64,000 nucleotides of DNA from assembly GCF_000775915.1 (NCBI RefSeq), contig NZ_BBLT01000001.1, positions 310,001 through 374,000 of the forward strand, written 5' to 3'. A model generated the notes under the pieces. That model was not told where the DNA came from, did no database searches, and saw only the letters and a list, made by a program, of their open reading frames with translations. This stretch comes from Sporocytophaga myxococcoides. GTDB lineage: Bacteria; Bacteroidota; Bacteroidia; Cytophagales; Cytophagaceae. This document shows, in pieces, positions 55,228-63,740 of this stretch; position 1 is the first letter of the stretch, and the number at the start of each line of letters is the position of its first letter. The position numbers and the translations under genes are program-made.

Positions 55228-56499
55228 TTAAAGTACTCTTTTGTAAACATCTGCTACTTTCTCTGCAGCTTTTTCCCATGTTAGATTTTCCAGATCACGG
55301 AAAGCATCTTTAACTACGGATTCCCTGAGTGAATCGTTCTGAAGCAAGGAAATTATATGCCCTGCCATTTTATCAACGTCCCAGAAATCGGCTTTGAGTG
55401 CTCCATACAATACTTCTGATACTCCTGATTGCTTAGATATAACGCAAGGAATACCAAACTGCGCGGCTTCCAGAGCAGAAAGTCCGAAAGGCTCTGATAC
55501 AGACGGCATCACATACACATCAGCAATTGAAAGAAGCTTGTGTACTTTCTCTTTGTTCAAGAATCCTGTAAAGTGGAATTTATTTCCAATTTGTCTGTAA
55601 GCACCTGATTCTATGAGTCCTCTTAGTTTATCTCCTGTTCCTGCCATTACAAATCTTGAATTTGGAGCATGCTCAATTACCTTAGATGCAATATCAAGGA
55701 AGTATTCAGGACCTTTTTGTCCAGTAACTCTTCCTAAGAACAGAACAAGTTTTTCAGGAAAATCCTTCGTGTCATGGAAAACATGAACAGGATCAGCTCC
55801 ATTGTGAACAGGATAAATTTTTCTTTCATCCACATCATAATGGTTTTTAGCTATTGAACCTGTATAGCGGCTTACAGGAATGATGGCATCAGCATAATGC
55901 ATACCCCATCTTTCGATATCGTATACCCAGCCCCTGCTATCAGGTCCGCCTCTGTCATAGTCAAGAGAATGAACATGAAGAACCAATGGTTTGCCTGATA
56001 AGGCTTTAATTTCAATGCCTGCAAGAAAAGTCATCCAGTCATGACAATGAATGATATCAAAATCCTTTGTCATAGCAAGACGAGCGCAAAACTTAGCATA
56101 TTCAATCACTTTGTTGATAACATCATCTCCGTAAAGATCACCCACTTTAAAGATATTTACATTATCAAGTCTGAAGTCTATGGATTTTCCTCTGATGATA
56201 TCGAAATCTGATTCAGCAGTTTCATAAGGAAAAATATTGGCCTCTACCGTAGTGACATGAGCAAATTCTTTGTAGTATTTGCTAGTGCGGATCTTTTTAA
56301 GATTTTCTACTTCGACGTTATTCAACCCGATCAGTTCCACATTATTAACCATGTAATTAGGATCTGATTTTGGGATGATCATGGACAGCTCTACATGTTG
56401 GGATAAAGCTTTGCACAAGCCGAGACAGGCAACCCCAAGGCCGCCATTTATAATGGGAGGAAACTCCCATCCGAGCATTAGTACTCTTGGTTTTCTCAT
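55228..56499 (-). CDS. GT4/GT5-type glycosyltransferase, putative alpha-glucan synthase
   Basis: The 423-residue protein is a GT-B fold enzyme. Its start MLGWEFPPIINGGLGVACLG has the GGLG loop that binds the nucleotide sugar in glycogen synthase-like enzymes, and the C-terminal half has FLGRVTGQKGPEYFLD and SVSEPFGLSALEAAQFG. Cotranscription with the GH57 gene suggests glycogen/maltodextrin synthesis, but GT4 also includes other glycosyl transfers. No membrane segment is present. Confidence 0.82.
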   Translation of the reverse strand: MRKPRVLMLGWEFPPIINGGLGVACLGLCKALSQHVELSMIIPKSDPNYMVNNVELIGLNNVEVENLKKIRTSKYYKEFAHVTTVEANIFPYETAESDFDIIRGKSIDFRLDNVNIFKVGDLYGDDVINKVIEYAKFCARLAMTKDFDIIHCHDWMTFLAGIEIKALSGKPLVLHVHSLDYDRGGPDSRGWVYDIERWGMHYADAIIPVSRYTGSIAKNHYDVDERKIYPVHNGADPVHVFHDTKDFPEKLVLFLGRVTGQKGPEYFLDIASKVIEHAPNSRFVMAGTGDKLRGLIESGAYRQIGNKFHFTGFLNKEKVHKLLSIADVYVMPSVSEPFGLSALEAAQFGIPCVISKQSGVSEVLYGALKADFWDVDKMAGHIISLLQNDSLRESVVKDAFRDLENLTWEKAAEKVADVYKRVL

Positions 56500-56852
56500 A
56501 TTAGTCTTTCCTTGAAAAATCTACTTTATAACCAGATTATCAGCGTAGTGTTTTTCTTTTTTTAAATAAACTTAATTGAACAAAATCAGTTTAACAATAA
56601 CTCAACATTATAAAAATAGTTTTAGTTGAGACTTTTGAAACCATTGAAAAATTGCTCAAAGAGAGTATTAACGAATAAAAAAAAAGAGATGTTTTCACTC
56701 TTTCTTTTTTAATTGTTAAAAAAAGTTTTTACTCTAGTAAAGCAAAAGATGAACTTTATTGGAAGTGTTAATAAACAAATTTAAAATTGTACTATGTCTT
56801 TTTTATGCAACCTTTTGCCAGGTTTTGCATAAAGGGCTTTAAAATTGTTCTT
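56500..56852. other. Divergent intergenic region between GT4 and GH31
   Basis: This stretch of about 350 bases holds only the promoter at 56759-56789 and AT-rich runs, including a weak AAAGAG/CTCTTT inverted pair near 56685-56703. I see no gene or RNA in it. Confidence 0.45.
56759..56789 (+). promoter_or_regulatory. Putative Bacteroidota promoter for GH31
   Basis: TTG at 56759-56761 lies 20 bases before TAAAATTG (56782-56789), one mismatch from TAnnTTTG. The TTG at 56787, an alternative start codon, is inside this -7 element, which argues for a later start. Confidence 0.4.
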
Positions 56853-59249
56853 ATGGAAAGTTACATGAATCTAGGGCAGAATCAGATATCTGTTCAACAG
56901 TTTCCCGATACAGTGCAAAGTTGGAAACGCGATGGTTATACCTTTTATTTCTATTGTACGGAATCTGCGTTAGAGGTGAGTGTTAAAAGCGATAAGGTTA
57001 TTCGCTTCAGGTATTCTCCCGAGAGCATTTTTCAAAGAGATTTTTCCTATTCAGGCGCTCATAATTATGAGGGAAAGGTGAAAGCCCTGGATATTAAAGA
57101 AGATGGAGAGAAGTTTACAATCTGTACTGCCTTTCTTGATATCGTAATTACTAAGCATCGCCTGCTTGTTACAATTCTTGATAAAGAAGGTAAAGTAGTG
57201 ATCGACGACGAAAAGGGATTTCATTGGGAAGAGCACAAAGACTATGGTGGTGAGATTGTGATGATGAGTAAAAAAGTTCAAAGTGGAGAACACTTCTTTG
57301 GACTTGGTGATAAGCCTACAGATCTGAATCTGAGAGGTAAAAGATTTGAACTCTGGGGCAAAGATACCTACGGGTTTATGAAAAATGCAGATCCTTTATA
57401 TAAGAACATACCATTTTTCCTGGGGCTTCACCATAAAATAGGTTATGGTGTGCTCTTTGATAATTCTTTCAGAACATTTTATGATTTCGGCTTTGAAAGA
57501 AAGAATGTTTACAGCTATTGGGCACATGGAGGGGAAATGAACTATTATTTCATCTATGGTCCTGAACTAATGGATGTTGTAGAAACCTACACCAATATGA
57601 CAGGTAAGCCTGAGCTTCCTCCTTTGTGGTCCCTGGGGTATCATCAATGTAAATGGAGTTACTATCCTGAAAAGGTTGTCAAGAACATTGCTGCAGAGTT
57701 CAGAAAAAGAAGTATACCATGTGATGCTCTTTATCTCGATATTGACTATATGGATGGTTTCAGGTGCTTTACCTGGAATAAAGATTATTTCCCTGATCCT
57801 AAAGGACTGACAACTGAATTATCAAAAGATGGATATAAGCTTGTGGTCATTATAGATCCGGGTATTAAGATTGATAAAAATTATTGGGTATACCAGGAAG
57901 CTATAGAAAAGGATTATTTCTGTAAAAGACAAGATGGTCCGCTGATGCGTGGATCTGTTTGGCCAGGAAAATGTAACTTCCCTGATTTTACTAATCCTGA
58001 AGTGAGAGAATGGTGGTCAGGATTGTTTAAAGGACTTATAGAAACGGGAGTTCGGGGTGTGTGGAACGACATGAACGAACCTGCTGTATTTGAGATTGAA
58101 ACCTTCCCTAATGATGTAAGGCACAACTATGACGGCGATCCTTGCAGTCATAGAAAAGCTCACAATGTTTACGGCATGCAGATGGCAAAAGCCACCTATG
58201 ACGGTATCAAAAGGTTCCTTGCACCAAACTATCGTCCTTTCAATATTACAAGATCCGCTTATTCCGGAATACAAAAGTATTCAAGCGTATGGACAGGTGA
58301 TAATGTTGCTTCATGGGAACATTTGTGGCTTGCCAATGTGATGTGTCAAAGACTTGCTATTTCAGGTATTTCATTCTGTGGGTCTGATATAGGTGGATTT
58401 ATTGAAACACCGTCCGGTGAAATGTATATACGCTGGCTGCAACTTGGTATTTTCCACGCTTTCTGCAGAACGCATTCTTCTGGTGATCATGGTGATCAGG
58501 AACCATGGTCCTTTGGGGAAGAGTATGCGGAGCTTGCAAAAAAGACAATTGAATTAAGATACAGATTATTGCCTTATTTGTATACTACCTTCTGGCAGTA
58601 TTCAAAATTCGGTACACCTTTCTTAAGACCACTGACATTCCTTGATCAGAACGATACTGAGACTTATTTCCGTCAGGATGAATTCGGAGTGGGAGATAAC
58701 TTGCTTGTGATTCCTGTCACTCAGGCGGAAGCGGATGGTCGCTGGTTATATCTGCCTTCCGGAGTCTGGTACTACTTCTGGGATGATGAACGCTTTCATG
58801 GAAACATGGAAGTATGGGCTGAAGCTGACCTTAACAGAGTTCCAATTTTTGTAAGAGCAGGTTCTGTTATACCGATGTATCCTGTAATGCAATATGTTGG
58901 TGAGATAGAATTGAAAGAATTAATCCTGCATGCTTATTTCTATATTAAATCTCATACATCTGTTGTATATGAAGATGCAGGCGATGGTTATGGATACGAA
59001 CAAGGGCATTACAACGTGAGAACGTTCAATACCAGTGGTTCTGATAATCAGTTTGTAATTGAGCAGTCAGTAAAGGGAGAATTTATTCCGACTTATCATA
59101 CGTATGCTGTTAACATCCATGGCTTGGCATTTGAGCCTAGAAAGTGCGAAGTAGATGGTCAGGAGGTAGCCTTTACTATGGAAAATCAAGAGAAAAATGA
59201 AATTAAGGTAATGGTTCCGATTCATTTCGGTAAGTTAGTGATATCATAA
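56853..59249 (+). CDS. Glycoside hydrolase family 31 alpha-glucosidase
   Basis: From ATG 56853 the protein has 798 residues and no signal peptide. An N-terminal beta-sandwich (about 10-225) precedes the GH31 barrel: DIDYMDGFRCFTWN, nucleophile Asp406 in GVWNDMNEP, acid/base Asp483 in WTGDNVASWEHL, and GSDIGGFI. A C-terminal beta domain closes the chain. It removes terminal alpha-glucose from maltodextrins. ATGs at 56805 and a TTG at 56787 are other starts. With the divergent GT4/GH57 operon it makes an alpha-glucan set, and deoC begins one base after its stop. Confidence 0.94.
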   Translation: MESYMNLGQNQISVQQFPDTVQSWKRDGYTFYFYCTESALEVSVKSDKVIRFRYSPESIFQRDFSYSGAHNYEGKVKALDIKEDGEKFTICTAFLDIVITKHRLLVTILDKEGKVVIDDEKGFHWEEHKDYGGEIVMMSKKVQSGEHFFGLGDKPTDLNLRGKRFELWGKDTYGFMKNADPLYKNIPFFLGLHHKIGYGVLFDNSFRTFYDFGFERKNVYSYWAHGGEMNYYFIYGPELMDVVETYTNMTGKPELPPLWSLGYHQCKWSYYPEKVVKNIAAEFRKRSIPCDALYLDIDYMDGFRCFTWNKDYFPDPKGLTTELSKDGYKLVVIIDPGIKIDKNYWVYQEAIEKDYFCKRQDGPLMRGSVWPGKCNFPDFTNPEVREWWSGLFKGLIETGVRGVWNDMNEPAVFEIETFPNDVRHNYDGDPCSHRKAHNVYGMQMAKATYDGIKRFLAPNYRPFNITRSAYSGIQKYSSVWTGDNVASWEHLWLANVMCQRLAISGISFCGSDIGGFIETPSGEMYIRWLQLGIFHAFCRTHSSGDHGDQEPWSFGEEYAELAKKTIELRYRLLPYLYTTFWQYSKFGTPFLRPLTFLDQNDTETYFRQDEFGVGDNLLVIPVTQAEADGRWLYLPSGVWYYFWDDERFHGNMEVWAEADLNRVPIFVRAGSVIPMYPVMQYVGEIELKELILHAYFYIKSHTSVVYEDAGDGYGYEQGHYNVRTFNTSGSDNQFVIEQSVKGEFIPTYHTYAVNIHGLAFEPRKCEVDGQEVAFTMENQEKNEIKVMVPIHFGKLVIS

Positions 59250-59250
59250 A

Positions 59251-59910
59251 ATGAATGAAATAAACTTATACTTAGAGCACACTAATTTAAAACCAGTTAT
59301 TACCGATAAAGATGTAGATAAGTTGGTCGCAGAAGCCAAAGAGTTTAATCTCTTTGGCATTTGTGTTCCAACTTTTTGGCTTAAAAGGGCAAAGCGAGAA
59401 ATAGGCAATTCAAATATCAGTCTTGTCACAGTGATTGGTTTCCCTTTAGGGTATCAGCTCACGGAAACGAGACTAGAAGAGATAAAACATGCCGTTGCCA
59501 TGGGAGCAGATGAACTAGATCTGGTGATGAATATTTCTGCTTTTAAATCAGGAATGGAGTGGTTTAAAATTGACATTGCCAAAGCTGCCAAATGTTGTCA
59601 TGAACAACAGAAGATTCTGAAAGTGATTATTGAAACAGCTTATCTTTCAGATGAAGAGATTGTGAAGGCAAGCAAAGCAGCAGCAGATGCAGGCGCTGAC
59701 TTCATCAAAACTTCAACAGGACTTGCACCTGCAGGCGCTACTCCTGAACATATAAAACTAATTAAGCAAAATATTCCTTCATCGACAGGTATTAAAGCTT
59801 CAGGAGGAATAAAAACATTAAATGATGTCAAAGCAATGATAGAAGCCGGAGCTGATCGCATTGGTACTTCTTCTTCAGTTGCTATTATGAAAGATTATCT
59901 TTTGTCCTGA
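59251..59910 (+). CDS. deoC: Deoxyribose-phosphate aldolase
   Basis: The 219-residue class I aldolase cleaves 2-deoxyribose-5-phosphate to glyceraldehyde-3-phosphate and acetaldehyde. The Schiff-base Lys153 in DFIKTSTG, Lys182 in GIKASGGI and Asp90 in DELDLVMN are present. Length matches the family. It starts one base after the GH31 stop, so the two are probably cotranscribed even though the pathways differ. A weak hairpin follows at 59905-59932. Confidence 0.97.
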   Translation: MNEINLYLEHTNLKPVITDKDVDKLVAEAKEFNLFGICVPTFWLKRAKREIGNSNISLVTVIGFPLGYQLTETRLEEIKHAVAMGADELDLVMNISAFKSGMEWFKIDIAKAAKCCHEQQKILKVIIETAYLSDEEIVKASKAAADAGADFIKTSTGLAPAGATPEHIKLIKQNIPSSTGIKASGGIKTLNDVKAMIEAGADRIGTSSSVAIMKDYLLS

Positions 59911-59965
59911 TTTTTTTCTTATCTTTTCAGGATTGAGAATCATTGATGTTATGCATTTGTAATAC

Positions 59966-62083
59966 ATGAGAGCTTTTCTAATTATTATATTTCAGTTGGT
60001 TGTTGTATTTGCCCAAGCACAGCAATCAACTTTTTTTAAGAGAATAGATTTTCGGATCGATACTGCTGAATATCATTACCCTAAAGATTCAAGAGTTTAT
60101 AAGGATGAAAAAACTTTGTTTTTTAAAGCAGAAAACAAAGATGAGATTATGGAAATAATTCTCTTTCCTGAAGAGGAGATAAAGATAAAGCGACTACATA
60201 TTGCCGGATCTTCAGATTACATAGTGCTTGATTCTTTAAAGGAAATAGGAAATAAATATTTCAGAGGAAAGATAAGGTTACAAAACCTTCCGGATATTAA
60301 ATTCCTAAGATTGGTGATGATTGCAGAAACGGATGAAGGCTTGATCACGGATGAAATAAAGATGAGTCCTTTCTTCGAAACCTTTGTGGGGGCTCCTTCT
60401 GAGATTCAGGATCTGTATTTAGGTGAAGACAGGACTATAGAGCTTTCTGCAAAGAATATTTTTAACATCAGAATTCCTTCTGACTGGCAGGTAGCTGGTC
60501 CTCTCAAATTCAGACTGCAAAAGGGAGATAATCATATTAAACTTTTTGTTCACCCTGAAAGTCTGGGTTATAAAGACTTGATTTTAAATCTTAAGACTGT
60601 AGCTCCTTTTCTGAAAGGTAATAAAGAATTAAGTTTTGATCTTCCACCTGTCAAATTAAAGTTTAATATAAAGCCAAGTCGCATTGGTTATGTGAATCTT
60701 GACAGAAATGAATTCTTCCTCGATCCGGCTTCACTTCATACAGAAGAAGTACAGATTGATTATCACAGAAATTTTGAACTTGGAAAAACCTATAGGGTAG
60801 AAAATCAACAAAAGCCCGGAGGTCGCCTTGTTGCAGAATTGTATACAATCTCAGTGGTGGGAAACAGTAATAAAATTCTGGCTGTTTTGAGGCCCTATAC
60901 ACTTCATAAAATATCTGAAGGTTATCTGTTTATTAAAGATGGTGATGAACTTGAGTTTATTACTAATTTTAATGTATTGGAAAAGCCTACCATTGAAAAT
61001 ATATCTGTGCTTAGGGAGGGACAGGACTGGACAAGCAGCACTGTTGTTTATCCCGGAGAGAGAGTGGAAGTGAAGATAGAGGGGAGAGGACTTTCTAAAG
61101 CTGATTTTTATTTTGACGGAGTGAGAGATATCAAATATGATACAACAAGAACTTCCGATAATGTTAAATTCTATCTGATAAGAATTCCAACGGATATTAT
61201 AAAAAGAAGAATCTCTCTTTATATGAATGGAATCATCACTAAGTATGACCTTCAGTTGAGGGAGTTTCAGATACCCAAGGCTTTAGGATTTGTAGGATTA
61301 AGTTATGATAAAGAAGTGTTTCCGCTTTCGGGAAATGTCTTTAATAAACCTGTTCTGACAAGAGCACCAATTAAAGATATCAATATTGTGTTTTTTGAAA
61401 ATAATATTGATACGAAGACCAGATTCTATGGAAAGCAGTACCTGAACATTGAGGTAAGGATGTACAATACTAAAAGTGATCTTATTGAATTCCAAAAGAT
61501 AGAAAATGTAGTTGTTTGTCCTGGAGAAGCCTCTCCGAGATATTTTTTCTATGATGTCAAAGATTGTAAAAAAGGAGAGATTAATATTAACGACTATCTG
61601 TTGCACAAGACCTATGATATGGAAGGGTGGTGGAAGCTTGAGATTACCATAAAACATAACGATCAGAAATATAGCCTTCCTGGATATTCACAAAAAATTA
61701 CTTTTATTAAGGAAATGGTAACAGCACTGGATCTGCAGGTTTCCTTTCCTACAGGGCTCCTGGTAAAGAAATTTTCTCAGTCCGGCTTTGGTAATTTGAC
61801 AGGTATAAGCATAGCCTTTCTTGCTCAGTTCAGTTTCTATGATCAGCAAAAGGTTGGTAAACTTAAGCCGTATAAGGTGGGAGCTGGGTTTATTGCTTTG
61901 GATATTTTTAACCTGAGTGAAAATAATAAGCAGCGAGATCTGGGCTTTGTAGTACTTGGTTCATTATTCCCGGTCAGAAAAGAATCCAAGTTTAGTTTTC
62001 CTTTATATGCAGGCTGTGGGTATCTCTTAAAGAACAATACATTCTTCGTTGTATTTGGTCCGGGGGTGACATTTAATTTCTAA
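59966..62083 (+). CDS. Large exported protein of unknown function, probably with C-terminal beta-barrel
   Basis: The 705-residue protein has a signal peptide (LIIIFQLVVVFAQAQQ). Residues about 20-540 look like consecutive beta-sandwich (Ig-like) segments with many Glu/Lys (FKRIDFRIDTAEYHYPKD, RLHIAGSSDYIVLDS). The last 130 residues alternate hydrophobic strands (DLQVSFPTGLLVKKF, AFLAQFSFYDQQKVG, YKVGAGFIALDIFN, FVVLGSLFPV) and end in Phe (GVTFNF), as outer-membrane barrels do. I recognise no family. A surface or outer-membrane role is inferred from these features. Confidence 0.65.
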   Translation: MRAFLIIIFQLVVVFAQAQQSTFFKRIDFRIDTAEYHYPKDSRVYKDEKTLFFKAENKDEIMEIILFPEEEIKIKRLHIAGSSDYIVLDSLKEIGNKYFRGKIRLQNLPDIKFLRLVMIAETDEGLITDEIKMSPFFETFVGAPSEIQDLYLGEDRTIELSAKNIFNIRIPSDWQVAGPLKFRLQKGDNHIKLFVHPESLGYKDLILNLKTVAPFLKGNKELSFDLPPVKLKFNIKPSRIGYVNLDRNEFFLDPASLHTEEVQIDYHRNFELGKTYRVENQQKPGGRLVAELYTISVVGNSNKILAVLRPYTLHKISEGYLFIKDGDELEFITNFNVLEKPTIENISVLREGQDWTSSTVVYPGERVEVKIEGRGLSKADFYFDGVRDIKYDTTRTSDNVKFYLIRIPTDIIKRRISLYMNGIITKYDLQLREFQIPKALGFVGLSYDKEVFPLSGNVFNKPVLTRAPIKDINIVFFENNIDTKTRFYGKQYLNIEVRMYNTKSDLIEFQKIENVVVCPGEASPRYFFYDVKDCKKGEININDYLLHKTYDMEGWWKLEITIKHNDQKYSLPGYSQKITFIKEMVTALDLQVSFPTGLLVKKFSQSGFGNLTGISIAFLAQFSFYDQQKVGKLKPYKVGAGFIALDIFNLSENNKQRDLGFVVLGSLFPVRKESKFSFPLYAGCGYLLKNNTFFVVFGPGVTFNF

Positions 62084-62154
62084 ATTGGTAAAAGAAAGAG
62101 TAAACTTTTACAAACACTTTTACCTTGAATTCAGTTATGCAGCGATGCGAAGGG

Positions 62155-62320
62155 ATGGTAATGTCTTCCTTTATTTTGAGCTTTCGAAACATCCGAGTGC
62201 CACAAGAATGAAAATTGAGCTATCTGGAAGAATGTGATTGAAATTGCAAATAATTTTGGATCTGTCAGATCCTTCGCTTGGCTCAGGATGACACAGTAGA
62301 GTTGATATGGCATACTTTTT
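62155..62320. repeat. Dispersed intergenic repeat-like element
   Basis: The gap between the exported protein and the aldo/keto reductase contains GGATCTGTCAGATCC (62258-62272), a near palindrome next to CTTCGCTTGGCTCAGGATGACA. Translated, this stretch gives the LSQAKDL and HPEPSEGSD strings often seen as spurious ORFs over a widespread non-coding repeat. The rest (about 62120-62250) may belong to it too. I did not search for other copies; the call rests on recognising the pattern. Confidence 0.5.
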
Positions 62321-62356
62321 CAAATCAGAATCAAATAACTTCTTAATTATTACAAA

Positions 62357-63391
62357 ATGAAATATAAACTTTTTGGAAAGAGCGGTCTCAGAGTGTCTGA
62401 GCTTTGTCTCGGAACTATGACTTTTGGGGGAGACTGGGGATATGGAGCTGATAAAGACGAGTGTCAGAAGATGTTTGACATCTTTACAAAAGCAGGAGGG
62501 AATTTTATAGATACAGCAAATCGCTATACTGAAGGTACCAGTGAAAAATTCGTAGGTGACTTTATAGCAAGTGATCGTTCGAGGTTTGTGGTTGCTACAA
62601 AATATTCTCTTTATAACAGAATGCATGATGTGAATGCATCAGGTAACCATAGAAAGAACCTTGTGCAGTCGCTTGAAGGAAGTCTGAAGAGACTAAAATC
62701 AGAATATATTGATGTTCTGTATCTCCATGCATGGGATTTTACAACCCCTGTAGAAGAGGTATTGAGAGCATTAGACGATCTGGTAAGGGCAGGTAAGGTA
62801 TTTTATATTGCCATCAGTGATACGCCGGCATGGATCATCTCTATGTCCAATGCTATTGCAGAGTTGAGAGGTTGGTCTTCTTTTGCAGGCCTGCAGGTGG
62901 AGTATAGTCTGCTACAGCGCACGCCAGAACGGGAGTTTCTGCCTATGGCAAAACACCTGGATATTGCAGTGACGGCATGGGCTCCTATAGCAGGAGGTGC
63001 ATTGACCGGAAAATACCTTGGCGGCGGAGGAGATGGTAACAGGCTTAAAGCTGATAGTGTAAGATTAAATGCACGTAATCAGGAAATCGTATCATCTGTG
63101 AGAGAAATAGCAGAGGATGCAGGATGCTCATGCGCTCAGGTGGCCCTGAACTGGTTAAGGCAGAAGAATCAAGTAGTGATACCGGTAATCGGTGCCAGAA
63201 AAGAAAATCAGATGAGAGAAAATATGGCCTGTCTGAATTTTAAACTTACTCAAGATCAGATAAAAAGACTGGATGAGGCAAGTAAAATAGAACTTGGCTT
63301 TCCCCATGATTTCCTGGTGAATGATGGCATGAGAAATAATTTATATGGGGGTATGAGGCATGCTTTGGAAAATCATAGAGAAAAGTGGTAA
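62357..63391 (+). CDS. Aldo/keto reductase
   Basis: The 344-residue NADPH-dependent oxidoreductase of the TIM-barrel AKR superfamily has the catalytic tetrad Asp52 and Tyr57 (FIDTANRYTEG), Lys82 (ATKYS) and His124 (LYLHAWDF). IPVIGARKENQMREN near the C-terminus contacts the cofactor. It reduces aldehydes or ketones; the substrate cannot be predicted. The gene is single, with the tRNA-Leu promoter starting just past its end. Confidence 0.93.
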   Translation: MKYKLFGKSGLRVSELCLGTMTFGGDWGYGADKDECQKMFDIFTKAGGNFIDTANRYTEGTSEKFVGDFIASDRSRFVVATKYSLYNRMHDVNASGNHRKNLVQSLEGSLKRLKSEYIDVLYLHAWDFTTPVEEVLRALDDLVRAGKVFYIAISDTPAWIISMSNAIAELRGWSSFAGLQVEYSLLQRTPEREFLPMAKHLDIAVTAWAPIAGGALTGKYLGGGGDGNRLKADSVRLNARNQEIVSSVREIAEDAGCSCAQVALNWLRQKNQVVIPVIGARKENQMRENMACLNFKLTQDQIKRLDEASKIELGFPHDFLVNDGMRNNLYGGMRHALENHREKW

Positions 63392-63407
63392 TATTTGAAT
63401 AACTCCT

Positions 63408-63439
63408 TTTGGAATTATCTGCAAATACTTATAAGTTTG
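63408..63439 (+). promoter_or_regulatory. Bacteroidota promoter for tRNA-Leu
   Basis: TTTG (63408-63411) and TAAGTTTG (63432-63439) are separated by 20 bases, a full match to the Bacteroidota -33/-7 consensus. The tRNA begins 17 bases after the -7 element, giving a leader of about 10 bases. Confidence 0.6.
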
Positions 63440-63456
63440 CAGAACCAAACACAAAT

Positions 63457-63538
63457 GCCCAGGTGGTGGAATTGGTATACACGTACGTTTGAGGTGCGTA
63501 TGCCGCAAGGCGTGGGGGTTCAAGTCCCCCCTTGGGTA
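63457..63538 (+). tRNA. tRNA-Leu, anticodon GAG
   Basis: The acceptor arms pair over seven bases with G-U pairs at the first and sixth positions. The anticodon stem TACGT/GCGTA holds the loop TTGAGGT, anticodon GAG. A long variable arm (TGCC/GGCG-like stem) is typical of class II leucine tRNAs, and the T arm is GGGGG-TTCAAGT-CCCCC. CCA is not encoded. Confidence 0.95.
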
Positions 63539-63546
63539 CTGGGACA

Positions 63547-63627
63547 GCAAGAGTGAGGAGCAAGAGCAACAGGATGAAAGAGGTTTTATAAAAAGCTACA
63601 ATCTGTTGCTCTTGCTCACGCTCTTGC
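63547..63627. repeat. Imperfect inverted repeat, unit 1
   Basis: Arms of about 25 bases at 63547-63572 and 63603-63627 pair with a few mismatches (15 in a row, GAGCAAGAGCAACAG, match), around a 30-base loop, and T7 follows. It could end tRNA transcription or be part of a mobile element. Confidence 0.5.
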
Positions 63628-63660
63628 TTCTTTTTTTATTTACAGCTATGATTAGAAATT

Positions 63661-63730
63661 AAGAGTAGGGAGCAGCAGCAACAAGACGGAAAACGCCTTG
63701 ATAAATAGTTTTAATCTCTTGCTCTTTTTT
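63661..63730. repeat. Degenerate second copy of the inverted repeat
   Basis: AAGAGTAGGGAGCAGCAGCA at 63661-63680 and CTCTTGCTCTTTTTT near 63716-63730 resemble the outer arms of unit 1. The flanks TTTACAGCTATG and TGTTCAGCTATG also repeat, so the two units look like a duplicated block. Confidence 0.45.
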
Positions 63731-63740
63731 ATGTTCAGCT

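Noticed and set aside
62171-62626. Minus-strand ORF containing PEPSEGSD
   Set aside because: It crosses a dispersed non-coding repeat and overlaps the aldo/keto reductase start; this peptide string is a common false ORF.
63341-63550. Minus-strand ORF over tRNA-Leu
   Set aside because: It is antisense to a clear tRNA and typical of peptides translated from tRNA complements.
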